This document shows positions 8,642 to 16,874 of a stretch of DNA of 64,000 nt, one piece after another. Under the pieces are notes generated by a model. It made no database searches. It saw only the letters and a program-made list of their open reading frames with translations, and was not told where the DNA came from. Position 1 is the first letter of the stretch. Each line of letters opens with the position of its first letter. Position numbers and translations under genes: made by a program. This DNA is from Alphaproteobacteria bacterium. GTDB taxonomy: Bacteria > Pseudomonadota > Alphaproteobacteria > Rhizobiales > JAJFHC01. Location: contig JAJFHD010000125.1 in assembly GCA_021775805.1 (NCBI GenBank), positions 1 through 64,000 of the forward strand, in the 5' to 3' direction.

Positions 8642-9139
8642 ATGGCGAAGGGGACTGTACGTCTGGACAGAATCGACCTGAAGATTCTCGGCGTTCTCCA
8701 GACCGACGGACGTATCACCAATCAGGCGCTTTCCGACAAGGTCGGGCTTTCGCCCAGCCCGTGCCTTCAACGCACGAAGCGGCTGGAGCAGGAGGGGTTG
8801 GTTACCGGATATCAGGGGCAGATCGATCTGGGTCGGCTCGCCCGTACGATCTCCGTCATTGCCACCGTGGCCCTCGCCAGTCACAGCCAGGACGACTTCG
8901 ATGCCTTTGAAGCGGTTGCCGCGGATGTGCCCGAACTGGTCGACTGCTTCAAGGTCAGTGGACAGTTCGACTACTTCATGCGGTTCGTGTGTCCAGACAT
9001 TACAACCTATGAGCAGATCAGCGATGACCTGGTGCGCAACGGGCCCGACGGCATTCGCGTGAGCAGCCACGTGGTCTTGCGCGTGACAAAACCGTTCGAG
9101 GGTTACCCTGTTGAACAACTTGTCACATTCGATTGTTAA
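8642..9139 (+). CDS. Lrp/AsnC-family transcriptional regulator
   Basis: Feast/famine regulator of 165 residues. The N-terminal helix-turn-helix shows RIDLKILGVLQTDGRITNQALSDKVGLS and PCLQRTKRLEQEGLV (residues about 8-55), followed by the RAM ligand-binding domain with CFKVSGQFDYFMRF. The longer frame from 8519 adds non-conserved residues, so ATG 8642, preceded by a purine-rich site, is chosen. Divergence from arginase suggests control of arginine breakdown. Ectoine-operon regulators such as DoeX are also AsnC/Lrp proteins and that operon lies about 3 kb downstream, so it could act there as well; the sequence does not decide this. Confidence 0.88.
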   Translation: MAKGTVRLDRIDLKILGVLQTDGRITNQALSDKVGLSPSPCLQRTKRLEQEGLVTGYQGQIDLGRLARTISVIATVALASHSQDDFDAFEAVAADVPELVDCFKVSGQFDYFMRFVCPDITTYEQISDDLVRNGPDGIRVSSHVVLRVTKPFEGYPVEQLVTFDC

Positions 9140-9232
9140 TATAATATAATTTGACGGTTGAAGGTCGCCGATACACATTGGTGGTTTCAATCCCGAGATC
9201 AGAGTTTCACTTGGGTAAATAGGGAGAAAATA

Positions 9233-10831
9233 ATGGGAAGCCTAAAGGAACTAAAATACAAACTGGGCAAAGGTCTGATTGACCGGCGCCTGTTCATGCA
9301 AGGGGCGCTCGCTGCGGGCGCCACGTTTACCGTCGCAAATACGATTGCTTCGAGTATTGCAAAAGCAGCACCGAAGAAGGGCGGGCATTACGTTCAGGGC
9401 CTGACCGGTGGCGGCACGGGCGACGTGCTCGATCCGGCTCAGACGCTTGACTCATTCATGATCAATGTCAGCGCCGGACAACTGCGCAACAACCTGACTG
9501 AAATCGGCCCGGATGGGCAGATCAGGGGCGAACTGGCGGAAAGCTGGGAGCCTTCCGACGATGCCGTGACCTGGGTCTTCAATCTGCGCAAAGGCGTCGA
9601 ATTCCACAACGGCAAGACCATGGAAGCCAATGACGTGGTGGCATCGCTCAACCATCACCGTGGCGAAAAGACCAAGTCTGCCGCTAAGGGTATCGTGAAG
9701 CCGATCAAGGACATCAAGGCTGACGGCAAAGACAAGGTTGTTGTTGAACTGGAAGGCGGCAACGCCGATTTCCCGTTCCTGGTCAGCGACTATCACCTGA
9801 CGATCTGCCCGGCCAATGAAGACGGCTCGATGGAGTGGAAGTCCGGTGCCGGTACAGGCGGTTATGTGCTTGAGAAGTTCGAGCCTGGCGTCTCGGCAAA
9901 GTTGAAGCGGAACCCGAACTACTGGAAGGAAAACGCCGCGTTTTTCGATTCGGTCGAAAATCTGTTTATCGCTGATGCCGGTGCCCGCACCAACGCATTG
10001 CGTTCCGGTCAGATCCACTCCATGTCGAACCTTGACCTGAAGACCGTGCACTTGCTCAAGCGTGAATCCGAGATCCAGGTGTTCCCGTCATTCGGTAACA
10101 AGCATGCGACCTTGCCGATGCTGTCGAATGCTCCGCCTTTCGACAACAACGACGTCCGGCTTGCTTTGAAGTACGCCATCAACCGCCAGGAAATGCTCGA
10201 CAAGATCGTAAAGGGTCAGGGCGAACTGGGTAATGACAGCCCCGTCGGTCCGGCCAATATCTACCGGGCGACTGCAGAAGAACTGCCTCAGCGGCCATAC
10301 GATCCGGAGAAGGCCAAATTCCACCTCAAGAAGGCCGGCCACGACGGGAACTTCCAACTGCACCTTGCCGATACGGCTTTCGAAGGGGCGGTCGATGCCG
10401 GTCAGCTTTACACTGAATCGGCGAAAGCTGCGGGGATCAACATCAAGATCGTTCGCGAACCCAATGACGGTTACTGGTCAAACGTCTGGCTCAAGAAGCC
10501 CTGGTCGGGCAGCTACTGGGGCGGACGTCCGACGGAGGACTGGATCTTCTCGCAGATCTACTCTTCGGGTGCGGACTGGAATGAATCGAAGTGGGAGCAC
10601 GAGAAATTCAACAAGCTGCTGGTTGAAGCCCGTGCCGAACTCGATCCGAAGAAGCGCCGCGCCATCTATGTGGAGATGCAATTAATTCTTCATAATGAAG
10701 GCGGGTCAATCATTCCGCTGTTCATGGCGTATACCCATGCTGCGAGCAAAAAGATCATGCTGCCGGAACAGATGGCAAGCAACTGGGAGCTCGACGGCCA
10801 CAAGAATGCCGAGCGCTGGTCGTTCGCATAG
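9233..10831 (+). CDS. ABC transporter family-5 solute-binding protein, Tat-exported, orphan
   Basis: Periplasmic peptide/nickel-type (SBP_bac_5) binding protein of 532 residues. The N-terminus carries a Tat-like signal with DRRLFMQGALAAG near residues 18-30 and a probable cleavage after AKA. The body has the family features LAESWEPSDDAVTWVFNLRKGVEFHNGK and LRNNLTE. ATG 9233 follows AGGGAG; the upstream frame lacks a signal. No permease or ATPase genes lie nearby, so it must pair with a transporter encoded elsewhere. Arginase, Lrp and ectoine genes around it suggest an amino-acid or peptide ligand, but that is a guess. A strong terminator follows. Confidence 0.88.
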   Translation: MGSLKELKYKLGKGLIDRRLFMQGALAAGATFTVANTIASSIAKAAPKKGGHYVQGLTGGGTGDVLDPAQTLDSFMINVSAGQLRNNLTEIGPDGQIRGELAESWEPSDDAVTWVFNLRKGVEFHNGKTMEANDVVASLNHHRGEKTKSAAKGIVKPIKDIKADGKDKVVVELEGGNADFPFLVSDYHLTICPANEDGSMEWKSGAGTGGYVLEKFEPGVSAKLKRNPNYWKENAAFFDSVENLFIADAGARTNALRSGQIHSMSNLDLKTVHLLKRESEIQVFPSFGNKHATLPMLSNAPPFDNNDVRLALKYAINRQEMLDKIVKGQGELGNDSPVGPANIYRATAEELPQRPYDPEKAKFHLKKAGHDGNFQLHLADTAFEGAVDAGQLYTESAKAAGINIKIVREPNDGYWSNVWLKKPWSGSYWGGRPTEDWIFSQIYSSGADWNESKWEHEKFNKLLVEARAELDPKKRRAIYVEMQLILHNEGGSIIPLFMAYTHAASKKIMLPEQMASNWELDGHKNAERWSFA

Positions 10832-11246
10832 AAACAATCAAACACTCGCGATCGATCGCGGGTCTTAAGACTTGAAGATACCTCGCATCATCGGCCCGAT
10901 GGTGCGAGGTATTGATTTTTGGGGCATATTGTGCCTAGCTAAACGGGGTCATCGTACGGATACTGCAGTACGTTATGGCTCGATAGGTGCGGTTGAAGGA
11001 GCTCTTAGAGAACGGTGTTGGCTTGGATTTCCAGATAAATTCAGTTGCCTGTCGTCAAACGGGGTTGCGACTGAGTTTTACAGTTTCCTGCTGGTTCCGT
11101 CTGAATGTCGTACAAAATTCGCCAATTCATGTGCGGACCTGGCCCTTCTAGCAGAAGTATCGTCATCTCCTAAAAAACACTGGATTGGTTCACAGCCGAG
11201 TGGTCTCGGACGTGGAATATCGTTATCCCAGTTGGAAGAGGGAAAT
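10832..11246. other. 415-base gap holding a terminator and the cold-shock gene leader
   Basis: Apart from the terminator at 10878-10920, no gene is supported here. A reading frame in phase with the cold-shock gene spans the gap but has no family resemblance. The part after 10921 probably contains the promoter and a long 5' leader of the cold-shock gene, as is common in cspA-type genes; no specific leader structure was identified. Confidence 0.5.
10878..10920 (+). terminator. Rho-independent terminator after the solute-binding protein gene
   Basis: A 15-base stem (10878-10892 with 10898-10912, one G-U pair) closes on a short GC loop and is followed by TTGATTTTT. It lies 47 bases after the stop. 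A separate perfect 14-base palindrome, CGCGATCGATCGCG, lies just upstream at about 10848-10861. Confidence 0.85.
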
Positions 11247-11456
11247 ATGCCAAAGGGAACAGTGAAGTGGTTCAATCCTGAAAAGGGGTATGGTTTTATT
11301 GCACAGGAAGATGGGTCGAGTGATGCGTTCGTCCATATTTCCGCAGTGGAACAGTCCGGTCTTTCAGGGCTGAACGAAGGGCAGGAAGTCGAATATGAAC
11401 TTGCTCCCGGGCGAAATGGAAAAATGGCAGCGCAAAACCTGAAGGTTACAGGCTGA
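11247..11456 (+). CDS. Cold-shock domain protein (CspA family)
   Basis: Single cold-shock domain of 69 residues that binds single-stranded RNA or DNA and acts as an RNA chaperone. RNP1 is KGYGFIAQ (residues about 13-20) and RNP2 is DAFVHISAV (about 26-34); the opening MPKGTVKWFNPEKG is nearly invariant in alphaproteobacteria. ATG 11247 follows GAAGAGGGA, which settles the start against the longer frame beginning at 10872. It is monocistronic, with a terminator about 110 bases after the stop. Confidence 0.95.
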   Translation: MPKGTVKWFNPEKGYGFIAQEDGSSDAFVHISAVEQSGLSGLNEGQEVEYELAPGRNGKMAAQNLKVTG

Positions 11457-11567
11457 AGCTGCAAAACAACCGGTTGTTTCATAGTCAGGATCAACCGGAA
11501 TTGCCGCAAACTGGCGTTGAAATCGGATAAGCAGACTTCAGCGATCAGGGTGGGACGTTTCTTTGGA

Positions 11568-11600
11568 AGGGCGACCGTGTCATGCGGTCGCTCTTTTTTT
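11568..11600 (+). terminator. Rho-independent terminator after the cold-shock gene
   Basis: Stem AGGGCGACCG (11568-11577) with CGGTCGCTCT (11585-11594), 7-base loop, followed by a run of seven Ts. A small palindrome (AACAACCGGTTGTT, about 11465-11478) also lies just after the stop codon. Confidence 0.9.
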
Positions 11601-11745
11601 GTTTGTCGGCGAGGCCAGGAAAATCCGCAGGTGCTGACGGTTCTTGTTGACACAAACAGCAGCTTTCTCAATCGTGGAATTCTGAATAGAACAACACGAG
11701 CAGCGATTGCGGGATGCAGGGGGCGTGGACAATTGACGATAAATA

Positions 11746-12741
11746 ATGACAGCTGAGACCGTGGAGCCAAGTGAGGTTTTCACCGCTTACGAACGCATCC
11801 GCGACCGCGTGCGGGTTACGCCATTCGAGATGTCGGAAAGCCTGACCGCCGCGGCTGGCGTACCTGTAATCCTCAAACTTGAACATCAGCAACGCACGGG
11901 AAGTTTCAAGCTTCGTGGCGCGACCAACGCTGTTCTCGGCCTGACATCCGGACAACGGGAAAGGGGGGTGGTCGGGGTGTCCACCGGCAATCATGGACGG
12001 GGGCTCGCATCTGCGGCTAGCGATGCCGGGGTCCGCTGCATCATCTGCATGTCCAATCTGGTGCCACAGAACAAGATAGACGGCATCAAGGGACATGGTG
12101 CGGAAGTCCGGATTGTCGGATCGTCCCAGGACGATGCGCAGATTGAAGTCGACCGTCTGGTCAATGAAGACGGGATGACGATGCTGCCGCCCTTCGATCA
12201 CCGCAACATCATTGCCGGACAGGGGACGCTGGGCCTTGAAATACTGAACCAGATTCCCGAGGCGGAAACCATCGTGGTGCCGGTGTCGGGCGGAGGATTG
12301 ATCTCGGGCCTCGCCCTTGCGGTGAAGGCACAGCGGCCGGAGGTGCGGGTTGTCGGCGTTTCCATGGAACGCGGCGCGGCCATGTATGAATGCCAGAAGG
12401 CCGGCCGCCCAATTCACGTGGAGGAACGGGCCACCCTGGCGGATTCCCTGGGTGGCGGCATCGGTCTCGACAATGTCTTCACGTTTCCCATGGTTCGCGA
12501 TCTGGTCGACGACCTGGTGCTGGTTAGCGAGACGCAAATCGCCCAGGCTATCCGCCATGTTTACTGGCACGAACGCCAGATTGTGGAGGGCAGCGGTTCG
12601 GTCGGGATCGCAGCTGTGACGGCGGGCCTTGTCTGTGGCAAGGGACCGATTGTTGTTTTAACCAGCGGCGGCAATATCGATATGGCCCTGCATCACCGGA
12701 TTATCTCCGGCGAAGATGTCGATGTGACGGCCAAGAACTAG
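11746..12741 (+). CDS. eutB: Hydroxyectoine utilization dehydratase EutB
   Basis: PLP enzyme of the threonine dehydratase fold, 331 residues, thought to act with EutA and EutC in conversion of hydroxyectoine to ectoine. The PLP lysine lies in TGSFKLRGATN (about 46-56); the glycine-rich phosphate loop is VSGGGLISGLALA (about 179-191). STGNHGRG replaces the usual SAGNHAQG of threonine dehydratases, as in EutB proteins. The cyclodeaminase-like eutC follows 12 bases later, then doeA and doeB, which distinguishes it from a generic threonine dehydratase. EutA was not found in the window. Confidence 0.88.
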   Translation: MTAETVEPSEVFTAYERIRDRVRVTPFEMSESLTAAAGVPVILKLEHQQRTGSFKLRGATNAVLGLTSGQRERGVVGVSTGNHGRGLASAASDAGVRCIICMSNLVPQNKIDGIKGHGAEVRIVGSSQDDAQIEVDRLVNEDGMTMLPPFDHRNIIAGQGTLGLEILNQIPEAETIVVPVSGGGLISGLALAVKAQRPEVRVVGVSMERGAAMYECQKAGRPIHVEERATLADSLGGGIGLDNVFTFPMVRDLVDDLVLVSETQIAQAIRHVYWHERQIVEGSGSVGIAAVTAGLVCGKGPIVVLTSGGNIDMALHHRIISGEDVDVTAKN

Positions 12742-12753
12742 GACGAGAGAAGA

Positions 12754-13746
12754 ATGGCAACGACAAATGTTCTGACGGAATCTGATTTGCGGAACCAGGT
12801 TCATCTTGACCTGGACGCTGTGGCGTGTGTCGAAAATGCGTTCCGCTCGCTCGCCTCGGGTGGAGTCGTCATGCCCCCGATCCTGCGGCTGGATATCCAT
12901 GAGAACAACGGCGAGGTTGACGTCAAGACAGCTTATGTGCCGGGCCTCGACAGTTTCGCGATCAAGATATCGCCCGGGTTCTTCGACAATCCGGCGATCG
13001 GTCTGCCCAGTACCAACGGGCTTATGGTGTTGTTCAGTGCAAAGACCGGTCTGGTGGAAGCCCTGCTTCTTGACAATGGTTATCTGACGGATGTGCGAAC
13101 GGCGGCGGCCGGTGCTGTCGCTGCACGTTATCTCAGTCGCGAGGACTCCGGAACGGCTGCAATCTTTGGTGCCGGCGCCCAGGCCAAGCTGCAACTGGAG
13201 GCCCTGATGCTGGTCAGGCCGATCAGGCAAGCTCGTATCTGGGGACGCCGGCGTGAAGCGGCACACGAAACAGCCGAGACGTTATCGGAAAAACTGGGCA
13301 TTGAGGTCAGTGCCATCGAAGAACCTGAAGAAGTGGTTCGCGGTGCTGATATCGTTGTCACCACAACACCTTCCGTCGAGCCCCTCCTCAGGGCCGACTG
13401 GCTGGAGGCCGGTCAACATGTGACGGCCATGGGATCCGATGCCGAACACAAGAACGAGCTGGAACCGGCCGTTCTTGGCCGGGCAGATCAGTATGTCTGC
13501 GACCGGTATTCACAATGTGCGACACTTGGTGAACTCCATCATGCGATCGACGCAGGCGTCGTTGCCGGGGATGCTTCGTTTCCGGAACTGGGTGATATCA
13601 TCGCGGGCAAGAGTCCCGGGCGAACTTCGGTTGAACAACTCACAATTTGCGACCTGACGGGGACCGGCGTTCAGGACACGGCAATCGCGACGCTGGCACG
13701 CGAACGCTGCGTCGCTGCCGGTGCCGGATCGCAATTCGTTTCATAG
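12754..13746 (+). CDS. eutC: Ectoine utilization protein EutC (ornithine cyclodeaminase/mu-crystallin family)
   Basis: NAD(P)-dependent protein of 330 residues in the OCD/mu-crystallin family, expected to work with EutB on hydroxyectoine. Seen: substrate segment IKISPGFFDNP (about 70-80), DVRTAAAGAVAARYLS (about 112-127) and a Rossmann motif IFGAGAQAKLQLEAL (about 136-150). GACGAGAGAAG precedes ATG 12754. Position between eutB and doeA/doeB supports the assignment over ornithine cyclodeaminase or alanine dehydrogenase. Confidence 0.88.
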   Translation: MATTNVLTESDLRNQVHLDLDAVACVENAFRSLASGGVVMPPILRLDIHENNGEVDVKTAYVPGLDSFAIKISPGFFDNPAIGLPSTNGLMVLFSAKTGLVEALLLDNGYLTDVRTAAAGAVAARYLSREDSGTAAIFGAGAQAKLQLEALMLVRPIRQARIWGRRREAAHETAETLSEKLGIEVSAIEEPEEVVRGADIVVTTTPSVEPLLRADWLEAGQHVTAMGSDAEHKNELEPAVLGRADQYVCDRYSQCATLGELHHAIDAGVVAGDASFPELGDIIAGKSPGRTSVEQLTICDLTGTGVQDTAIATLARERCVAAGAGSQFVS

Positions 13747-13792
13747 AACAACGGGTCACAGCGCCAACATCACTCAACAGGCGGGGCACATC

Positions 13793-14974
13793 ATGACGGA
13801 CGTGAAACTGAACTTCACGAGGGAAGAATACGGGCAACGGATCGACAGGACCCGGGCTGCAATGGCGGCGCAAGGTATCGAGTTACTGATCATCGCCGAC
13901 CCTTCCAACATGTCATGGCTGACCGGATACGACGGGTGGTCGTTCTATGTCCATCAGGCCGTAGTGCTTGGACTCGACGGTGATCCGGTCTGGTTTGGAC
14001 GCGGCATGGATGCCAACGGCGCCAAGCGGACTGTGTTCATGGATCACGACGACATCATCGGTTATCCCGATCACTATGTGCAATCGACCGAGCGGCATCC
14101 GATGGAGTACCTGTCCGTGCGCCTGGAGGAACGCGGCTGGGACAAACTGGCGACGGGTGTGGAGATGGATAACTACTATTTCTCCGCAGCCGCTTTCGCT
14201 TCGCTGCAGAAGAACCTTTCCAACGCCAGGTTCCATGACGCGACGGGGCTTGTGAACTGGCAGCGAGCGGTAAAGTCACCGAGAGAGATCGAATTCATGC
14301 GCCGGGCGGCGCGGATCGTGGAGGCCATGCATGCCCGGATCTTCGATCTGGTCGAACCGGGGTTGAAGAAAAACGAACTGGTGGCGGAGATCTATCACAC
14401 CTCGATTACCGGTGCCGGTGGTCATGGCGGAGACTATTGTGCGATCGTGCCGATGCTGCCATCGGGCCTCGATGCCACAGCACCCCATCTGACCTGGGAC
14501 GAAAGGCCGTTCAAGTCGGGCGAAGGCACGTTCTTTGAAATCGGCGGCTGTTACCGGCGGTATCACTGCCCTCTGTCGCGCACAGTCTATCTGGGACAGC
14601 CACCGCAAAAGATTCTGGACGCGGAAAAGGCGGTGCTTGAGGCCACAGCCGCGGGGCTGGAGAAGGCAAAACCCGGCAATACATGTGAGGATGTGGCCCT
14701 GGCCTTTTACCGGACCCTGGGGAAGTTCGGTTTCGAGAAAGACAGCCGCACAGGGTATTCGATCGGTCTGTCCTATCCGCCTGACTGGGGCGAACGGACC
14801 ATGAGCCTGCGGGCCGGCGACCTGACCGAACTCAAACCGGGCATGTGCCTCCATTTCATGCCCGCGCTGTGGCTCGATGACGGCGGTCTGGAGATTACCG
14901 AAAGCATTCTCATCACCGATACCGGCATGGAATGTCTGGCGGATGTGCCGCGCAAACTGATGATCAAGGACTAA
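13793..14974 (+). CDS. doeA: Ectoine hydrolase DoeA (M24 aminopeptidase fold)
   Basis: Opens the ectoine ring to N-acetyl-diaminobutyrate. The 393-residue protein has a creatinase-like N-terminal domain (DPSNMSWLTGYDGWSFYVHQAVV, about 36-58) and a pita-bread catalytic domain with GHGGDYCAIVPMLPSG and FFEIGGCYRRYHCPLSRTVYLG. Usual M24 metal ligands are partly replaced, as in the ectoine hydrolase group. ATG 13793 gives the family N-terminus; the upstream extension overlaps eutC and is not conserved. doeB starts 6 bases after its stop. Confidence 0.92.
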   Translation: MTDVKLNFTREEYGQRIDRTRAAMAAQGIELLIIADPSNMSWLTGYDGWSFYVHQAVVLGLDGDPVWFGRGMDANGAKRTVFMDHDDIIGYPDHYVQSTERHPMEYLSVRLEERGWDKLATGVEMDNYYFSAAAFASLQKNLSNARFHDATGLVNWQRAVKSPREIEFMRRAARIVEAMHARIFDLVEPGLKKNELVAEIYHTSITGAGGHGGDYCAIVPMLPSGLDATAPHLTWDERPFKSGEGTFFEIGGCYRRYHCPLSRTVYLGQPPQKILDAEKAVLEATAAGLEKAKPGNTCEDVALAFYRTLGKFGFEKDSRTGYSIGLSYPPDWGERTMSLRAGDLTELKPGMCLHFMPALWLDDGGLEITESILITDTGMECLADVPRKLMIKD

Positions 14975-14980
14975 GCCCCC

Positions 14981-15970
14981 ATGTTCCACAACCCGATCGT
15001 GCCCAGCGTCGACTTTGAGGCCGACGGTGTCCAGCACGGGCACCTGCGTCTGCCCTACAGCCGGGACGACTCGGCATGGGGCTCGGTAATGATTCCGATC
15101 ACGGTGGTGCGCAACGGCAATGGCCCGACCGCCCTGTTGACGGGCGCCAATCATGGCGATGAGTACGAAGGTCCGGTGGCATTGTTCGATCTGGCCCGGT
15201 CGCTCAAACAGGAAGACGTCGCGGGCCGCGTGATTATCGTACCGGCGATGAATTATCCGGCATTTGCCGCAGGCACCCGAACGTCGCCGGCCGATGGCGG
15301 CAACATGAACCGTGCTTTTCCGGGACGTCCGAACGGGACCGTGACGGAAAAGATAGCGGACTTCTTCTATCATTCGCTTCTCCCCCTGTCCGACATCGTT
15401 CTTGATTTCCATAGCGGCGGCCGGACGCTCGATTTTGTGCCGTTCGCCGCAGCCCACGTGTTGAACGACAAGGTTCAGGAGCAGCGCTGTGTTTCCGCCA
15501 TGAAGGCGTTCAATGCACCGTACAGCGCCATGCTGCTGGAGATCGACAATGTGGGTATGTACGACACCGCCGCTGAAGACATGGGCAAGGTGTTTGTGTC
15601 AACCGAATTGGGGGGAGGCGGCACCGCCACGGCGCGATCGTCGGGCATTGCCAAAAAAGGCCTCCGGAACCTGCTGATCCACGCCGGAATACTCGACGGC
15701 GATCCGTTGATCGAGGACACGATAGTGATCGACATTCCGACCGGTGACTGTTTCACCTTTTGTGAAGACGGCGGCGTGATCGAATTCTGTGTGGACCTCG
15801 GCGAGCCGGTGCATGCCGGAGACGTTGTCGCCAGGGTCTGGCCCTTGAACCGGACAGGGACGGCGCCGGTCGACTACAAGGTGCAGGTCGACGGCATTCT
15901 CGCGGGGAAACATTTTCCGGGTCTTGTGAAACCGGGAGACTGTTTGTCCATGGTGGCGGTTGTGCTCTAG
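14981..15970 (+). CDS. doeB: N-acetyl-L-2,4-diaminobutyrate deacetylase DoeB
   Basis: Zn deacetylase of the succinylglutamate desuccinylase/aspartoacylase family, 329 residues, that releases acetate and diaminobutyrate. Zinc motif NHGDEYEGP (about 52-60), GGNMNRAFPG (about 106-115) and DFHSGG (about 140-145) are all present. It is last in eutB-eutC-doeA-doeB. The later DoeC and DoeD steps to aspartate are not encoded in the window. Its stop overlaps the convergent phosphodiesterase by 4 bases. Confidence 0.92.
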   Translation: MFHNPIVPSVDFEADGVQHGHLRLPYSRDDSAWGSVMIPITVVRNGNGPTALLTGANHGDEYEGPVALFDLARSLKQEDVAGRVIIVPAMNYPAFAAGTRTSPADGGNMNRAFPGRPNGTVTEKIADFFYHSLLPLSDIVLDFHSGGRTLDFVPFAAAHVLNDKVQEQRCVSAMKAFNAPYSAMLLEIDNVGMYDTAAEDMGKVFVSTELGGGGTATARSSGIAKKGLRNLLIHAGILDGDPLIEDTIVIDIPTGDCFTFCEDGGVIEFCVDLGEPVHAGDVVARVWPLNRTGTAPVDYKVQVDGILAGKHFPGLVKPGDCLSMVAVVL

Positions 15971-16767
15971 CCCGCTGTGGGCAAGGCGTCGCGGTGCAGG
16001 AAGAACTCCTGATGGATGACGATGGTCTCGCCGTCGGCAAGCACGACGGCGTAGGCCGGCGGTTCGTTGCTGTAGGCCATGACCGGGGTGACCGGGTCAT
16101 ACGGCACCTGGTGGTTTATAGCGGGCAGGGCGGAATGGGGCACCCGATTCCAGGATCCGAATACCGGCCTGTGAACGTGACCGAAAAACAGGTGACGGAT
16201 GTTTTGCCCCAGACGCGAAACGATTGACGCGAATTCCTCCGGCTGGTCAAGCCGGATCACGTCGAGCCGTGGAATGCCGATGTCGAACGGCGGGTGATGC
16301 ATGAACACCAGGATACGCCGGTCCCCGGCATTTTCCAGTTTCTTGCGAAACCAGTCCAGCCGGTCACTGCACAGGTCGCCTTCACGCCTGCCAGACGCCA
16401 GGGTGTCGAGGCACAACACATCGCCCCAGTCGGTGGACGTCGCTGTTTGAACAAAGCCGTTGCCGTCGACCGGATGGTCCGGAAACGCGGTCCTGAAATT
16501 CTGCCGATCGTCATGGTTGCCAAGCATGAGAACAACCGGGCAGGGGAAGCCCTGCAGCCGCGATTTCAGGGCTTGATAGGCAGCCGGTTCACCGCGGTCC
16601 GTCAGATCGCCGGAGATAACGCAGATGTCGGCATCCGGGTGTCGGTCAACGACGTCCCCAAGGCATCGATCCAGACGGTCCAGGGGATCGAGTCCGTGGA
16701 GCAAAGATCCCGGTGTCGCGAGGTGCAGGTCGGTAATCTGGATGAGTTTCATGTTGCTTGTATCCAT
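15967..16767 (-). CDS. Metallophosphoesterase, CpdA/Icc-like cyclic nucleotide phosphodiesterase
   Basis: Class III calcineurin-like phosphodiesterase of about 266 residues. The five metal blocks are visible in order: ITDLHL, SGDLTDRG, LGNHDDR, FMHHPPF and FFGHVHR. The fold is certain; 3',5'-cAMP hydrolysis is typical but not guaranteed. Choices of start are TTG 16773, ATG 16767 and ATG 16752; MKLIQITDLHL matches the family start closely, so a few N-terminal residues are uncertain. It is divergent from the MetE-like gene. Confidence 0.85.
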   Translation of the reverse strand: MDTSNMKLIQITDLHLATPGSLLHGLDPLDRLDRCLGDVVDRHPDADICVISGDLTDRGEPAAYQALKSRLQGFPCPVVLMLGNHDDRQNFRTAFPDHPVDGNGFVQTATSTDWGDVLCLDTLASGRREGDLCSDRLDWFRKKLENAGDRRILVFMHHPPFDIGIPRLDVIRLDQPEEFASIVSRLGQNIRHLFFGHVHRPVFGSWNRVPHSALPAINHQVPYDPVTPVMAYSNEPPAYAVVLADGETIVIHQEFFLHRDALPTAG

Positions 16768-16874
16768 GTGCAAATTGCTCCATTGATGAAATACGGTGCT
16801 GACAATCAGGCGTCAAATCTGCCATTGTTTGCGGACGCTTTTTGAGACAACGCATTAACTCGCCGGGGACGTTC

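Noticed and set aside
10872..11246. N-terminal extension of the cold-shock protein
   Set aside because: It begins inside the terminator at 10878-10920 and the real gene has its own ribosome site at 11247.
11746..12741. Housekeeping threonine dehydratase IlvA
   Set aside because: STGNHGRG in place of SAGNHAQG, no C-terminal regulatory domain and the adjoining eutC, doeA and doeB favour EutB.
14276..15457. 393-codon minus-strand frame opposite doeA/doeB
   Set aside because: It spans two clearly conserved genes on the other strand and contains no recognisable motif.
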